Shown in pieces: positions 8,356 to 17,030 of a stretch of DNA of 64,000 nucleotides; position 1 is the first letter of the stretch, and each line of letters starts with the position of its first letter. Source of the DNA: Chryseobacterium vrystaatense (lineage in GTDB: Bacteria > Bacteroidota > Bacteroidia > Flavobacteriales > Weeksellaceae); NCBI RefSeq assembly GCF_000737765.1, contig NZ_JPRI01000013.1:1-64000 (forward strand), written 5' to 3'. The notes below the pieces were generated by a model that did not search any database, was not told where the DNA came from, and saw only the letters and a program-made list of their open reading frames with translations. Position numbers and translations under genes: made by a program.

Positions 8356-9592
8356 GAATTGTGTTTTTATATTGAATAAGGTCTTCGTTGAAATCTTTAT
8401 GAATAGGCTGATAGATTGTAATTATACTTTCTAAATCCCAGGCTCGCATAAGCAAACCTACAAAAAATTGAATAGATTCTAGCTCATTAGGAATAATGAA
8501 AAAATAAACATTTATATTTCCGGATAATGTTTCCGTAAAATAAGATTGTGGAAGTTCGGTATCATCATCCAGGATGAATTTAGAATTTGATTTTTTGAAA
8601 AACTGCAGCAGAATATTTATTTTTTTCCTTTCTGTAACACTTTGTAATTCAATACAAATATTGTTCTCTGATTTACTAATTTTGGTAATTTCTTTTATGA
8701 AAGTTCCAATGATATTTAAATTAAAATAATTGCCGGCTAAATCATTATCATTCCCTAAAATGACTTTGTTAAAATTATTCTGAATAACATAATTGTGTAA
8801 AAGTTGAGATTTCCTAAAACTCAGTTCTCCGTTAGTAGAGCAATACTGAATGGAGTCTAACTTATACATTTCATGAAAACTTATCGCATCAAAAACGCTT
8901 TCAAAAATGGATAATGTCTCCGTATTTGCTAATTTATTTGAAAAGGTGAACCCTACTCTATTCTGAGAATTTTTGTCAAACCATTTCTTATTAAAGAATT
9001 CGTTTTCTTGTGTCTGAATCCTGTTAATACCTACGATTTCCCCATGAATATCCTTAAGATAGAATCCTAAACTCTCGTTAGCATATGTTTGGTAAGTGAA
9101 AAATATATTATTGAATAAATCAGACTCTAAAACCTCTTGCGATAGCTTCCTAAAGCCTATTAGATATTTATAATGTTGGTTTAGTTTTTGGATAATGTTT
9201 CCGTAAACTTTAAAACCTGTTTCATTTGGCTGACTGTTTTTTTGAAAATATATCGTTTCTTTTTTAGGAATATCTTTTATATTTCCTAAACCCAAATAAT
9301 CTTTTAACTCACGATTAATTTCCTCTGGAGATGCATTGGTATTTTGAAGAATTCTTTTTTTAATAAATTGGATAATGTCTCCGCTATCTTGGAAAACAAT
9401 AGAATAATACATCTTTACTCCAGTTCTTTCATGGGTAAAAAAACGGATAATGTCTCCGTGTTTTCCATTTTGAACTGATATATAAGCTTGTTTATACTTA
9501 TCAAAACTGAATAGACTTCCCATTTTGAACAAAAAATATTGCTCAATGTCTATTTCAGTTTTTATTTTATCCCAATTCATTAGATAATCCAT
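8348..9592 (-). CDS. Toprim-domain protein (primase-like)
   Basis: This 414-residue protein has an N-terminal part (about 10-100) resembling the DNA-binding region of DnaG/CHC2-like and DUF3991 proteins. A Toprim domain follows at about 225-310: 'TLSIFESVFDAISFHEM' supplies the conserved Glu and 'VILGNDNDLAGN' the DxD motif. It probably assists plasmid replication as a primase-like or regulatory factor. It sits between the partition genes and rep, sharing a 1-bp junction with the gene before and an 8-bp overlap with rep. Five copies of the plasmid iteron are written inside this gene in two reading frames (coding 'TETLS' and 'G(D/N)IIQ'). Confidence 0.72.
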   Translation of the reverse strand: MDYLMNWDKIKTEIDIEQYFLFKMGSLFSFDKYKQAYISVQNGKHGDIIRFFTHERTGVKMYYSIVFQDSGDIIQFIKKRILQNTNASPEEINRELKDYLGLGNIKDIPKKETIYFQKNSQPNETGFKVYGNIIQKLNQHYKYLIGFRKLSQEVLESDLFNNIFFTYQTYANESLGFYLKDIHGEIVGINRIQTQENEFFNKKWFDKNSQNRVGFTFSNKLANTETLSIFESVFDAISFHEMYKLDSIQYCSTNGELSFRKSQLLHNYVIQNNFNKVILGNDNDLAGNYFNLNIIGTFIKEITKISKSENNICIELQSVTERKKINILLQFFKKSNSKFILDDDTELPQSYFTETLSGNINVYFFIIPNELESIQFFVGLLMRAWDLESIITIYQPIHKDFNEDLIQYKNTIHG

Positions 9593-10312
9593 TAAGAATC
9601 TATTTTAGATTTTCTTCCTCTTAGTTTTTCATCCTCACGAATATAGTCTGGTCGGGGTTGGATATTGTCTCCGTATTTCTTTTTTAGCTTAGTGATACTT
9701 GATTCAAGTAAATCCCAATCCTTAAAATACAAATTACCTTCTACTACCTTGTTGTAGGTAACATCTTTTATAAAATCAAAATATTGTCCAGGAATATATA
9801 TCGTTGTGGTAGCATCATAAACTTCATCCGAATTTCTTTTTCTACCTCCTTTTTTAGTCTTTTCTTGCTCACGAATAAAATCTGGTCTTGGAGTTATTGA
9901 CTTATATGTAGGCATAATCAACTCTAAAGATTCAATAATTGCCTCAGATTGATTATAAAAAATCTGTCTTTCTGCAGTAGCTTTATAAAAAACAAGATCT
10001 TTAATAAATTCAAGCGAATCAGGTTTTAAAAACACTGTAAAAGTCCTTTTACCTTGATCTATATTTATTTTCTTAGAGTATGTCTCGGATTTAGTTTTAT
10101 TATTTTCTTGTAAAGATGCTCGAGCTTCAAGAATCTCTTTTTTTATTGGTCTTTTCTTTTCAACAGGCTTCGAACTAAAAGCCTCGGTAATAGAATCATT
10201 GGTTTTTTCTTTATTACCATTTACATTCGTAGTAATATTCCCACTCGAAATATCTAACTCATTTTCTATTTTTAAATCTTCTCCCGGAATTTCAACTACG
10301 GAGACATTATCC
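8522..10312. repeat. seven iteron copies embedded in coding genes
   Basis: Copies of the 14-bp iteron core occur at 8522-8535, 8909-8922, 9191-9204, 9370-9383, 9445-9458, 9660-9673 (all inverted relative to the array) and 10299-10312 (same orientation as the array). They match CGGAGACATTATCC with 0-1 changes. On the coding strand they fall in at least two frames, reading 'TETLS' or 'G(D/N)(I/N)I', and the last is on the opposite strand. This shows that the DNA word, not a peptide, is conserved. Confidence 0.88.
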
Positions 10313-10392
10313 ACTTTTACATCATCAGCCAACTTCTTCTCATCCTCTTTCTCTTTTAATGTTTTGAAGTTTTTAAATAAATTAGCTTTCAT
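9592..10392 (-). CDS. putative centromere-binding partner of ParA with duplicated domain
   Basis: This 266-residue protein follows parA with an 11-bp overlap, the usual place of a ParB. It is not a classical ParB. Residues 1-110 are charged and low-complexity. Residues 116-186 and 195-262 are two copies of the same unit, each starting with a short beta-like segment ('RTFTVFLKPDSLEFIKD', 'TTIYIPGQYFDFIKD') and ending in 'RPD(F/Y)IRE.EK..GRK'. The beta-strand/helix pattern would suit a ribbon-helix-helix-type DNA binder. One iteron copy overlaps the second unit and another the N-terminal region. The partition role is inferred from context only. Confidence 0.6.
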   Translation of the reverse strand: MKANLFKNFKTLKEKEDEKKLADDVKVDNVSVVEIPGEDLKIENELDISSGNITTNVNGNKEKTNDSITEAFSSKPVEKKRPIKKEILEARASLQENNKTKSETYSKKINIDQGKRTFTVFLKPDSLEFIKDLVFYKATAERQIFYNQSEAIIESLELIMPTYKSITPRPDFIREQEKTKKGGRKRNSDEVYDATTTIYIPGQYFDFIKDVTYNKVVEGNLYFKDWDLLESSITKLKKKYGDNIQPRPDYIREDEKLRGRKSKIDS

Positions 10393-11155
10393 ACTTTTTG
10401 ATTTTAGATTTTATTTCTTTTACTAAACTTTTATAATCTTCTGCAGCTCTACTTCCCATACTTATTTGAAAAATATTTTTACCTTCCTGCTTAGCTTTTT
10501 CAATATTCATATCCTGACGTATGAACGTTTTGAAAAAATAATCATTAGCATCCTTTTCCTGTTTAATCATTTCACTATATTTTCTGAAATTAACCGTATT
10601 GGTAAGTACCTTATTAAAAAAGAATCCTAAAAATTCTAATTCTGGATTATAATTTTCTTTAATATTCATAAAGGCTGGCAAAAGATTATCAATACCTGCA
10701 AAAGAATATTGCTCAGCTTCTATTGGAGACATTACGTAATCTGAAGCACAAAGAGCCATTTCACCCAAAGTAAGTTTTTTCATCAATGGTCTAGGGGGGC
10801 AATCAATTAAAACGTAGTCAAAAGGCATCTGCTCTAAAAGGTTACCGAGATTCTTCTTCAAAGTTTCACGAGTATAATTCTCTTCTTCCTCAAGAAGGGC
10901 ATCGCCTGCCAAAATGTATACATTAGAACTGCCATGGTGTTTTAATCGAAAATCTCCCGTGTTATCCAAGAAATTTCTGACAGTATAAGGATAGTCATCT
11001 TCAATCCCGTATCCCATCGATAAGTTTTTTTGACTATCAAAATCAACGAGTAAAACATTTACTCCTTTTTTCTGCGCCAATGCTGCACCTACATGAATAG
11101 CTGTTGTAGTCTTTCCTACACCACCTTTCTGAGTAATAATTGAAATAACTGACAT
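10382..11155 (-). CDS. parA: ParA-family partition ATPase
   Basis: This 257-residue protein has the deviant Walker A 'KGGVGKTTT' at residues 10-18, the A' motif 'VLLVDFDSQKN' at about 34-44 and the switch-II 'DYVLIDCPP' at about 113-121. These define the ParA/Soj/MinD class. It uses ATP-dependent nucleoid binding to segregate the plasmid, with the next gene as probable adaptor. It is the first gene of the parA-parB-like-Toprim-rep operon, so partition and replication are co-transcribed. The 500-bp gap upstream should hold the promoter and perhaps the centromere. Confidence 0.93.
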   Translation of the reverse strand: MSVISIITQKGGVGKTTTAIHVGAALAQKKGVNVLLVDFDSQKNLSMGYGIEDDYPYTVRNFLDNTGDFRLKHHGSSNVYILAGDALLEEEENYTRETLKKNLGNLLEQMPFDYVLIDCPPRPLMKKLTLGEMALCASDYVMSPIEAEQYSFAGIDNLLPAFMNIKENYNPELEFLGFFFNKVLTNTVNFRKYSEMIKQEKDANDYFFKTFIRQDMNIEKAKQEGKNIFQISMGSRAAEDYKSLVKEIKSKIKKYES

Positions 11156-11667
11156 AAATTAAATAATTACAATTATCAAATATAGCAAATAAACTTATAT
11201 TCACAATTAATAAAATAATCTATTTTATTAACCATTTTTATTTACTATATTATAACCAATCTTAATTTCAGTTCCAATAAAGCTTTAGCTTAAATGCTAT
11301 ATAAATTTTTAAAATAGCCTACCATATTAAGAATTATTTTATTCAGAGGTAAAAAGGAAAAATAATATTAATTATTGAATAATTAAATATTAAAAATAAT
11401 TTATTTTATATATTTATAATATTTAGTATATTATCATAATTTTGATGTTAGATTTCATATACTAGATAATCGTAGTAACGAAGAGAGGAGAGGTATTTGA
11501 AATTTGATAATTTTAAAAAAGATATAAAACGGCTTAATAAATTTACTGAATGTTTGGTGTGATGTATTAATTAGATTTAAATGTCCAAAAACATGCTTCT
11601 ACTACAACTAATAGATACTTATTTCCGGATTTTGAATTTTCTCTATACTGATATCGATACATACAAA
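11156..11667. other. AT-rich gap upstream of parA
   Basis: There is no convincing gene here. The stretch is very AT-rich with several A/T palindromic patches. It must contain the parA promoter and could contain the partition site, but no clear repeat set is visible by eye. Confidence 0.4.
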
Positions 11668-11697
11668 ATCAAAGGCCTCCTGTAGGAAGCCTTTGAT
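11668..11697 (-). terminator. rho-independent terminator
   Basis: ATCAAAGGC (11668-11676) pairs with GCCTTTGAT (11689-11697), with inner TCCT/AGGA pairing. On the minus strand the stem is followed by TTTTGTAT. It ends the truncated minus-strand gene at 11734. Confidence 0.8.
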
Positions 11698-11733
11698 ACA
11701 CCAAATCACAAAATATTAATATGAAAAAAAATA

Positions 11734-11968
11734 TTATAAAGCCGTCGCAGTATAAGTTACTGTTTGTGTATAAGTTCCGGCTGGTTTACCTAAAATATCA
11801 GAAGACGATGATTTCACCGCTGGAATGGTATAGTCTAAATTCAGTGTTAAGGCACTTCCAAGCGGAGCATTTGATACTAAAGTTTGATCAGTTGCAGATA
11901 AAACAACCGCGCTTTTTGTTCCACCCATAGTTCCGGCAGCTGTAGCCGCTTTAATCGTCAAAACATTT
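11734..11968 (-). pseudogene. C-terminal fragment of an exported protein, cut by the Tn3 transposon
   Basis: The minus-strand frame runs without a start codon from the transposon end ('LNVLTIKAATAAGTMGG...') to a stop at 11734, about 78 residues. The composition is Thr/Ala/Ser-rich and beta-like, as in secreted Bacteroidota proteins. A good terminator follows. The N-terminal part is missing because the transposon inverted repeat begins at 11970, and no continuation is found beyond the far end at 19767. The original function is unknown. Confidence 0.65.
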
Positions 11969-11969
11969 A

Positions 11970-12019
11970 GGGGTCGGTCGACGAAAAGTAAAAAAAACAG
12001 GGTTAAGGATAAAATCTAT
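11970..12019. repeat. left terminal inverted repeat of the Tn3-family element
   Basis: It starts GGGGTCGGTCGACG and ends near TTAAGGATAAAATCTAT. It matches the complement of 19717-19766 at 49 of 50 positions. Confidence 0.93.
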
Positions 12020-12053
12020 TAAAATTTAATTTTTAATAGATAAATTTATAAAG

Positions 12054-12665
12054 CTAATTTGGGGAATCCTGTATTTTATTTTTTTTTATCCAGTTATGGA
12101 GGTTCGCCGGAGTCGAATTATAGCGTTTTGCTATAAATTTTTTGGTAGAACCATTTTTAAGTAAAGCTTCTATTTCCAATTTGTGAGTATCAAGTTTACT
12201 TTTTCCTGGTCCTTTTGGTCTACCTAATTTAATTCCGTTTGCTTTTTTTGTCTGCAGCGCTTCTTTTGTTCTTTTGGAAATCAAGTCCCGTTCAATCTCT
12301 GATACCATAGAAAATACCATTGCCATCACTTTACTTTGTATGGTATCGTCAAGTTGCCAGTTTCCTTTGACAGTATAAATATTAATGCCTTTCTCTGTCG
12401 CAATAGAAATAATTTCCATGCATTCAAGCATACTTCGTCCCAATCTGGAAAATTCATTTAAAAGGATAGTATCTCCTTTTTGCAAATCCTCTATGATCTC
12501 ACCAATTTTACGTTTTCTCCAGTGAATCTTTCCGGAGATTTTTTCTTCTACAAAATCTACTTTACCTAAAGATTTGTCATTCGCTAAAAATAAAATTTCT
12601 GCTTTATTTTTTTCAAGATCCTGGTCAGCTGTTGATACCCTTAGATAAGCTACATTCTTTGACAT
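12054..12665 (-). CDS. tnpR: Tn3-type resolvase (serine recombinase)
   Basis: This 203-residue serine recombinase has the nucleophile in 'AYLRVSTADQD' (Ser11), the 'LNEFSRLGRSMLE' region at about 90-102 and 'EIERDLISKRTKEAL' at about 124-138. A C-terminal helix-turn-helix occupies about 160-200. It resolves the cointegrate formed in replicative transposition by recombination at a res site, probably in the 124-bp gap before tnpA. It is divergent from tnpA, as in Tn3 itself. Length and motifs are complete. Confidence 0.93.
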   Translation of the reverse strand: MSKNVAYLRVSTADQDLEKNKAEILFLANDKSLGKVDFVEEKISGKIHWRKRKIGEIIEDLQKGDTILLNEFSRLGRSMLECMEIISIATEKGINIYTVKGNWQLDDTIQSKVMAMVFSMVSEIERDLISKRTKEALQTKKANGIKLGRPKGPGKSKLDTHKLEIEALLKNGSTKKFIAKRYNSTPANLHNWIKKNKIQDSPN

Positions 12666-12789
12666 AAAAGCTATTTTAAAATTAAAGGTATAAATATTAA
12701 ATTATTCTATATAAAAAAGTAAAATATAAATATGTATTTTTATTTAATTATAACTTTATTGAAAACGGTCATTTTTACAATGTTATTTT
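12666..12789. promoter_or_regulatory. probable res site and divergent promoters
   Basis: This 124-bp AT-rich gap between the divergent tnpR and tnpA genes is the expected place for res, where resolvase both recombines DNA and represses the two genes. Individual subsites cannot be resolved by eye. Confidence 0.5.
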
Positions 12790-15750
12790 ATGGCTTTAAG
12801 AAAATCTATAACAGAACAAGAATTTACTTCATTAATAAATATTCCTCAGTCTGGAGAAGAACTTATAAGGATCTATTCTCTTTCAGATGACGATATAATT
12901 TTCATTAAGGCATCATGCAGAGGAAAAACCAATCATATTAGAGTATCAGTTTTACTTAGCTACATGAAATTTCCCGGAATTATTATTCCTACTGTATTTA
13001 TTCCAGATGAAAGAATATTGGATCTATTATGTAATCAGCTAGAAATAGATAAAAGCCACTGGAAGGATTATGATAATTTGGCTGAAACTCGCCAGGATCA
13101 TATAAATATTTTGAGAAAAAACTATGGATATGAAAATTTCTCTTCAACTTACTATACTGATTCTCTATTCAATTTAACAAAATTTACTTTACAAACAGAT
13201 AAAGGAATATTAATTGCGCAGCAGTTAGTAAAATTTTTGAGAGATGCTAAAATATTGATACCTAGAATATCTGTTGTACAGAAAATATGCTCAGAAGCCT
13301 TAATTAATGCAGAAAAGCAAATTCATGATACCCTGAGTTCTGTATTGTCCAATCATCAAAAACAGTTATTAGATACTCTTCTCAACTTACAGGAAAAAAG
13401 CAGCATCAGTCAACTAAATTGGCTGAAGCAATCCCCACAGGCGGTCAATTCAAAATTTTTATTGATGCACATAAAGAGGTTGAAAACTATTAAAGACATT
13501 GATCTTCCAAAAGATATTGGTAAGGATATTCATCAAACACGGTTGTTGAAAATAGCCAGAGAAGGCAGGCAGATGACACCACAACATCTAAGGGATTTCG
13601 AAGAATCCCGGAGATACGCAACTTTAGTCGCAATACTTCTGGAAACCAAAGCTTCTATTATCGATGAAATTATAGAAATGAATGATAAAATCATCGGTTC
13701 TTTGTTCAGATATGCCAAGAATACACAAGCTCAAAAAATGCAGGAATCCGGAAAATCCATGGGAGAACAGCTCGGTGTATTTTTTAAAATTGGAAATGCA
13801 CTTCTTGATGCCAGAGAAACTGGAGAAGATCCTTTCGATGCTGTTGAATCGGTTATTTCATGGGAAGCTCTGGCTCAAAGTATTTTGGAAGCCAAGAACT
13901 TAACCGCTAAACAAAATTTTGATTCACTTTATTTTATATCCGATAAATATTTCACGATCAAAAAATATGGTGGAGAATTTTTGAAAGAATTGGAACTCCG
14001 TTCAGCTCCTGTGGCAGAAGATATTCTAAAGGCAATAAATATTCTGATAGATTTATATGAAGGAAAAATAAAAAGACTGCCGGAAAAGCTACCCTCAAGT
14101 TTTATAAGAAAAAGATGGGAAGAACTTGTATTTACGGAGAACGGTATTGATCGAAAGTTTTATGAACTGTGTATATTTTCTGAACTCAAGAACCATCTGC
14201 GTTCCGGAGATCTTTGGGTACAGGGTTCAAGACAGTACAAAGATTTTGAAGATTATCTTATTCCTTCAGACAGATTTACTGAAATGAGAGATCAGAATGG
14301 GGTTCCTCTGGACGTAGCGTTGAATGTAGAAGAGTTTCTTTCGGAACGGATGGAACTTCTTTCCAATAAAATACAAATCGTTTGTAAACTTATCGAAAGC
14401 AATGAACTTCCGGACTCTTCTATTATTAATGACAGGATAAAGATTAAACCTCTTGAAAACACAGTTCCTGAAGAAGCTGAAGTTTTAGGAAAAAAAATAT
14501 ACAGTTTGCTTCCTCTCATTAAAATCACAGATCTTTTGAAAGAAGTCGATCAGTGGATGGGCTTCACAGATCAATTCACCCATTTGAAATCAGGAAATAA
14601 AAGTAATGATAAAAACTTTTTACTCACTGTAATACTGTCAGATGCCATCAATTTAGGCTTAAGAAAAATGTCGGAAGCTTCTCCGGGAACTTCCTACGCA
14701 AAACTTTCCTGGCTTCAGGCGTGGCACATCCGCGATGAAACGTATTCTTCAGCTTTAGCGGAAATTATAAATGTTCAATCCGCGCATCCATTTTCTTCTT
14801 ACTGGGGAGAAGGAAAAACATCTTCTTCGGACGGTCAGCGTTTTGCCACCGGAAGCTATGCACAAAGAACCGGAAATATTAATCCTAAATATGGAAGCGG
14901 TCCCGGAGTTCAGTTTTACACTCATGTCTCCGACCAATACGCACCTTTTCATACCAAGGTTATTAATGTGGGAGTAAGGGATGCAACCTATGTTTTGGAC
15001 GGGCTTCTCTATCATGAATCTGATGTACAGATAGAAGAACATTATACAGATACTTCGGGGTTTACCGATCATGTGTTTGCTTTGATGCAGTTATTGGGAT
15101 TTAAATTTGCCCCAAGAATCAGAGATTTGAATGATAAGAAGCTTTTTATTCCTGAAGCATCTACCGGTTATTCTGCGTTATCAGAACATATAGGAGGTAC
15201 AATTAACAGTAAAAAAATTATTCAAAACTGGGATGAGATCCTAAGATTGGCTGCTTCCATAAAAAATGGAACTGTTACGGCTTCACTGATTGTAAAGAAG
15301 ATTGGAAGCTATCCAAGGCAAAACGGACTTGCAGTAGCATTGCGGGAATTGGGTAAAATTGAAAGAACCTTATTTATGCTCGACTGGTACATGAGTCCGG
15401 AACTTAGGCGGAGAGTTACTGCGGGACTTAATAAAGGGGAAGCCAGAAATGCTTTGGCAAGAGCCGTATATTTTAACAGGTTTGGAGAAGTCAGAGAACG
15501 GAGCTTTGAAAATCAACGGTATAAGGCAAGCGGTCTTAATTTGGTAACTGCTGCTATTGTTCTATGGAATACTGTTTATATTGAAAAAGCAGTGCAGCAC
15601 CTGAAAGAACAGGGCGAAGAGATTAATGAAGAGTTACTTCAATATCTTTCTCCTTTAGGATGGGAACATATTCACCTTACCGGAGATTATGTTTGGGAAG
15701 AACGTATCAAACTTAAAAAAGGAGAGTTTAGATCGCTAAGAAAAGTATAA
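12790..15750 (+). CDS. tnpA: Tn3-family transposase
   Basis: This 986-residue protein has the usual Tn3 transposase length. The N-terminal DUF4158-like DNA-binding region occupies about 1-170. The catalytic DDE triad is visible: Asp681 in 'SSSDGQRF', Asp754 in 'HYTDTSGFTDH' and Glu884 in 'LNKGEARNALARAV'. It performs replicative transposition, joining donor and target into a cointegrate and recognising the 50-bp terminal repeats. No frameshift or missing motif is seen, so the element may still be active. Confidence 0.95.
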   Translation: MALRKSITEQEFTSLINIPQSGEELIRIYSLSDDDIIFIKASCRGKTNHIRVSVLLSYMKFPGIIIPTVFIPDERILDLLCNQLEIDKSHWKDYDNLAETRQDHINILRKNYGYENFSSTYYTDSLFNLTKFTLQTDKGILIAQQLVKFLRDAKILIPRISVVQKICSEALINAEKQIHDTLSSVLSNHQKQLLDTLLNLQEKSSISQLNWLKQSPQAVNSKFLLMHIKRLKTIKDIDLPKDIGKDIHQTRLLKIAREGRQMTPQHLRDFEESRRYATLVAILLETKASIIDEIIEMNDKIIGSLFRYAKNTQAQKMQESGKSMGEQLGVFFKIGNALLDARETGEDPFDAVESVISWEALAQSILEAKNLTAKQNFDSLYFISDKYFTIKKYGGEFLKELELRSAPVAEDILKAINILIDLYEGKIKRLPEKLPSSFIRKRWEELVFTENGIDRKFYELCIFSELKNHLRSGDLWVQGSRQYKDFEDYLIPSDRFTEMRDQNGVPLDVALNVEEFLSERMELLSNKIQIVCKLIESNELPDSSIINDRIKIKPLENTVPEEAEVLGKKIYSLLPLIKITDLLKEVDQWMGFTDQFTHLKSGNKSNDKNFLLTVILSDAINLGLRKMSEASPGTSYAKLSWLQAWHIRDETYSSALAEIINVQSAHPFSSYWGEGKTSSSDGQRFATGSYAQRTGNINPKYGSGPGVQFYTHVSDQYAPFHTKVINVGVRDATYVLDGLLYHESDVQIEEHYTDTSGFTDHVFALMQLLGFKFAPRIRDLNDKKLFIPEASTGYSALSEHIGGTINSKKIIQNWDEILRLAASIKNGTVTASLIVKKIGSYPRQNGLAVALRELGKIERTLFMLDWYMSPELRRRVTAGLNKGEARNALARAVYFNRFGEVRERSFENQRYKASGLNLVTAAIVLWNTVYIEKAVQHLKEQGEEINEELLQYLSPLGWEHIHLTGDYVWEERIKLKKGEFRSLRKV

Positions 15751-15870
15751 TTATTACTTACCTTAAAATTAATATTATTGACAAATATAAACTTTTAATA
15801 TTATGTTAACTCCCTTTGTTGTAGAACATTAAAAAGTGAAAAAAAATCTTTTTCGCATGAATTATTTTTC

Positions 15871-15878
15871 TATATTTG
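15871..15878 (+). promoter_or_regulatory. -7 box of the passenger operon
   Basis: TATATTTG fits the Bacteroidota -7 consensus TAnnTTTG, 26 bp before the start of the small secreted protein. No clear -33 TTTG is placed at ideal spacing. Confidence 0.5.
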
Positions 15879-15903
15879 GATTCTAACATTAAATATTAAA
15901 TTT

Positions 15904-16254
15904 ATGAAAAAAACTATTTTAGCGTTGTTTTTAACAGTTGGAATTTCAGGGATTGCTTTAGCGAATAATTCAGTACCTAATGTTTCTGAACATAAAATGG
16001 AAACAAAAGTTGTAACGAAGGAAAAAGGAGACAAAAAACAAGTTACAACCTACAACTATGTGAATGGAGTGTTATTTTCTTGTACAATTGCAACACATAC
16101 AAGACAATACGATACTTGTGGAAATTACGTAGGTACAGTTAAAGAATCATACGAAGCTTATGGAAGTGGTTGTAGTGAAGCGGGTGAAGGAGGGTTACTA
16201 ATTAAAGTAACAAGAATGATGACAGGATTTGGCGATTGCCCTGCAAATTATTAA
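15904..16254 (+). CDS. small secreted Cys-containing protein (transposon passenger)
   Basis: This 116-residue protein has a clear signal peptide (residues 1-20, 'MKKTILALFLTVGISGIALA'). The mature part of about 95 residues has four Cys spread over 'LFSCTIA', 'YDTCGNY', 'GSGCSEA' and 'GDCPANY', enough for two disulfides, and is Gly/Tyr/Thr-rich. No family is recognised. It is the first gene of a tightly coupled operon: its stop TAA shares its last A with the ATG of the GLPGLI gene. Small exported proteins before a GLPGLI/TonB receptor pair suggest a secreted peptide or cell-surface partner. That role is inference. Confidence 0.75.
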   Translation: MKKTILALFLTVGISGIALANNSVPNVSEHKMETKVVTKEKGDKKQVTTYNYVNGVLFSCTIATHTRQYDTCGNYVGTVKESYEAYGSGCSEAGEGGLLIKVTRMMTGFGDCPANY

Positions 16255-17030
16255 TGACAGCATATATTAAATTTATTATGATTTTGTTCTGTGTTTTTTT
16301 CAAAGCACAGAACAATTTTATTGTTTACAATAAAATCATAGATGATGCTGGTGGTAATGAAAAAATTTATGAAAAAAATATACTTGTTTTTCAAGATAAA
16401 TGGTCTATTTTTTTTAGCTACAGAGGAAGTTTGGAAGAAGTGAATGATTTTTTGACTAATAGTGAAAAAATTAGGAGCAGCCAGATTATAAAAAATTCAC
16501 TGGATGAGAAAAAATTTTATATAAAAGATAATTCTTTTACTAAGGAGATTCTTTTTACGTTAGACAACTATCAAAAAATTGATTGGAATATTATTCAGAA
16601 AGATACGGAAATAATCTTAGGATATAAATGTCATAAAGCTTTAGGGAAATTTAGAGGAAGAGATTTTATTGCTTACTTTACAACCGATTTGCCAGTTGAT
16701 TTAGGTCCTTTAAAGTTTAGAGGATTACCTGGTGTAATTTTAAAAGTTTCAGATAAAGATAACTTGTTTACCTATGAAGCTGCTAAGATTGTATTAAATT
16801 TTCCACAGAAAATTGACATTAATTCTAAACTTCTTTTCTCATTTCCTGAAGAAAAGTCTAAGTACATTGATTATAAAGAATATATAAATATTGAAAATAA
16901 CTACTTAAAAGATATTAAGTCAAAAGTTGAAGCAAATAGACCAGCTGGAACAATAGTAGTGAGTTCTTCCAAAGAAAGAGACTTTAAGATAGAAAAATCT
17001 TTCGAATGGGAAGAGTCTAAAAAGCCTTAA
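16254..17030 (+). CDS. GLPGLI family protein
   Basis: This encodes 258 residues from ATG 16254, chosen because TAATG joins it to the previous stop and because 'MTAYIKFIMILFCVFFKAQ' is a good signal peptide. An in-frame ATG 18 bp upstream would overlap the previous gene more. The family hallmark appears as 'LKFRGLPGVILKVSDKDNLFTYEA' split around residues 155-178. GLPGLI proteins (TIGR01200) are Bacteroidota-specific periplasmic or outer-membrane-associated proteins, often next to TonB receptors; their biochemical role is unknown. It ends in another TAATG with the next gene, so all three passengers are translationally coupled. Confidence 0.88.
   Translation: MTAYIKFIMILFCVFFKAQNNFIVYNKIIDDAGGNEKIYEKNILVFQDKWSIFFSYRGSLEEVNDFLTNSEKIRSSQIIKNSLDEKKFYIKDNSFTKEILFTLDNYQKIDWNIIQKDTEIILGYKCHKALGKFRGRDFIAYFTTDLPVDLGPLKFRGLPGVILKVSDKDNLFTYEAAKIVLNFPQKIDINSKLLFSFPEEKSKYIDYKEYINIENNYLKDIKSKVEANRPAGTIVVSSSKERDFKIEKSFEWEESKKP

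Noticed and set aside
11156..11667. A parS centromere upstream of parA
   Set aside because: No repeated or palindromic motif stands out from the AT-rich background, so no site is claimed.
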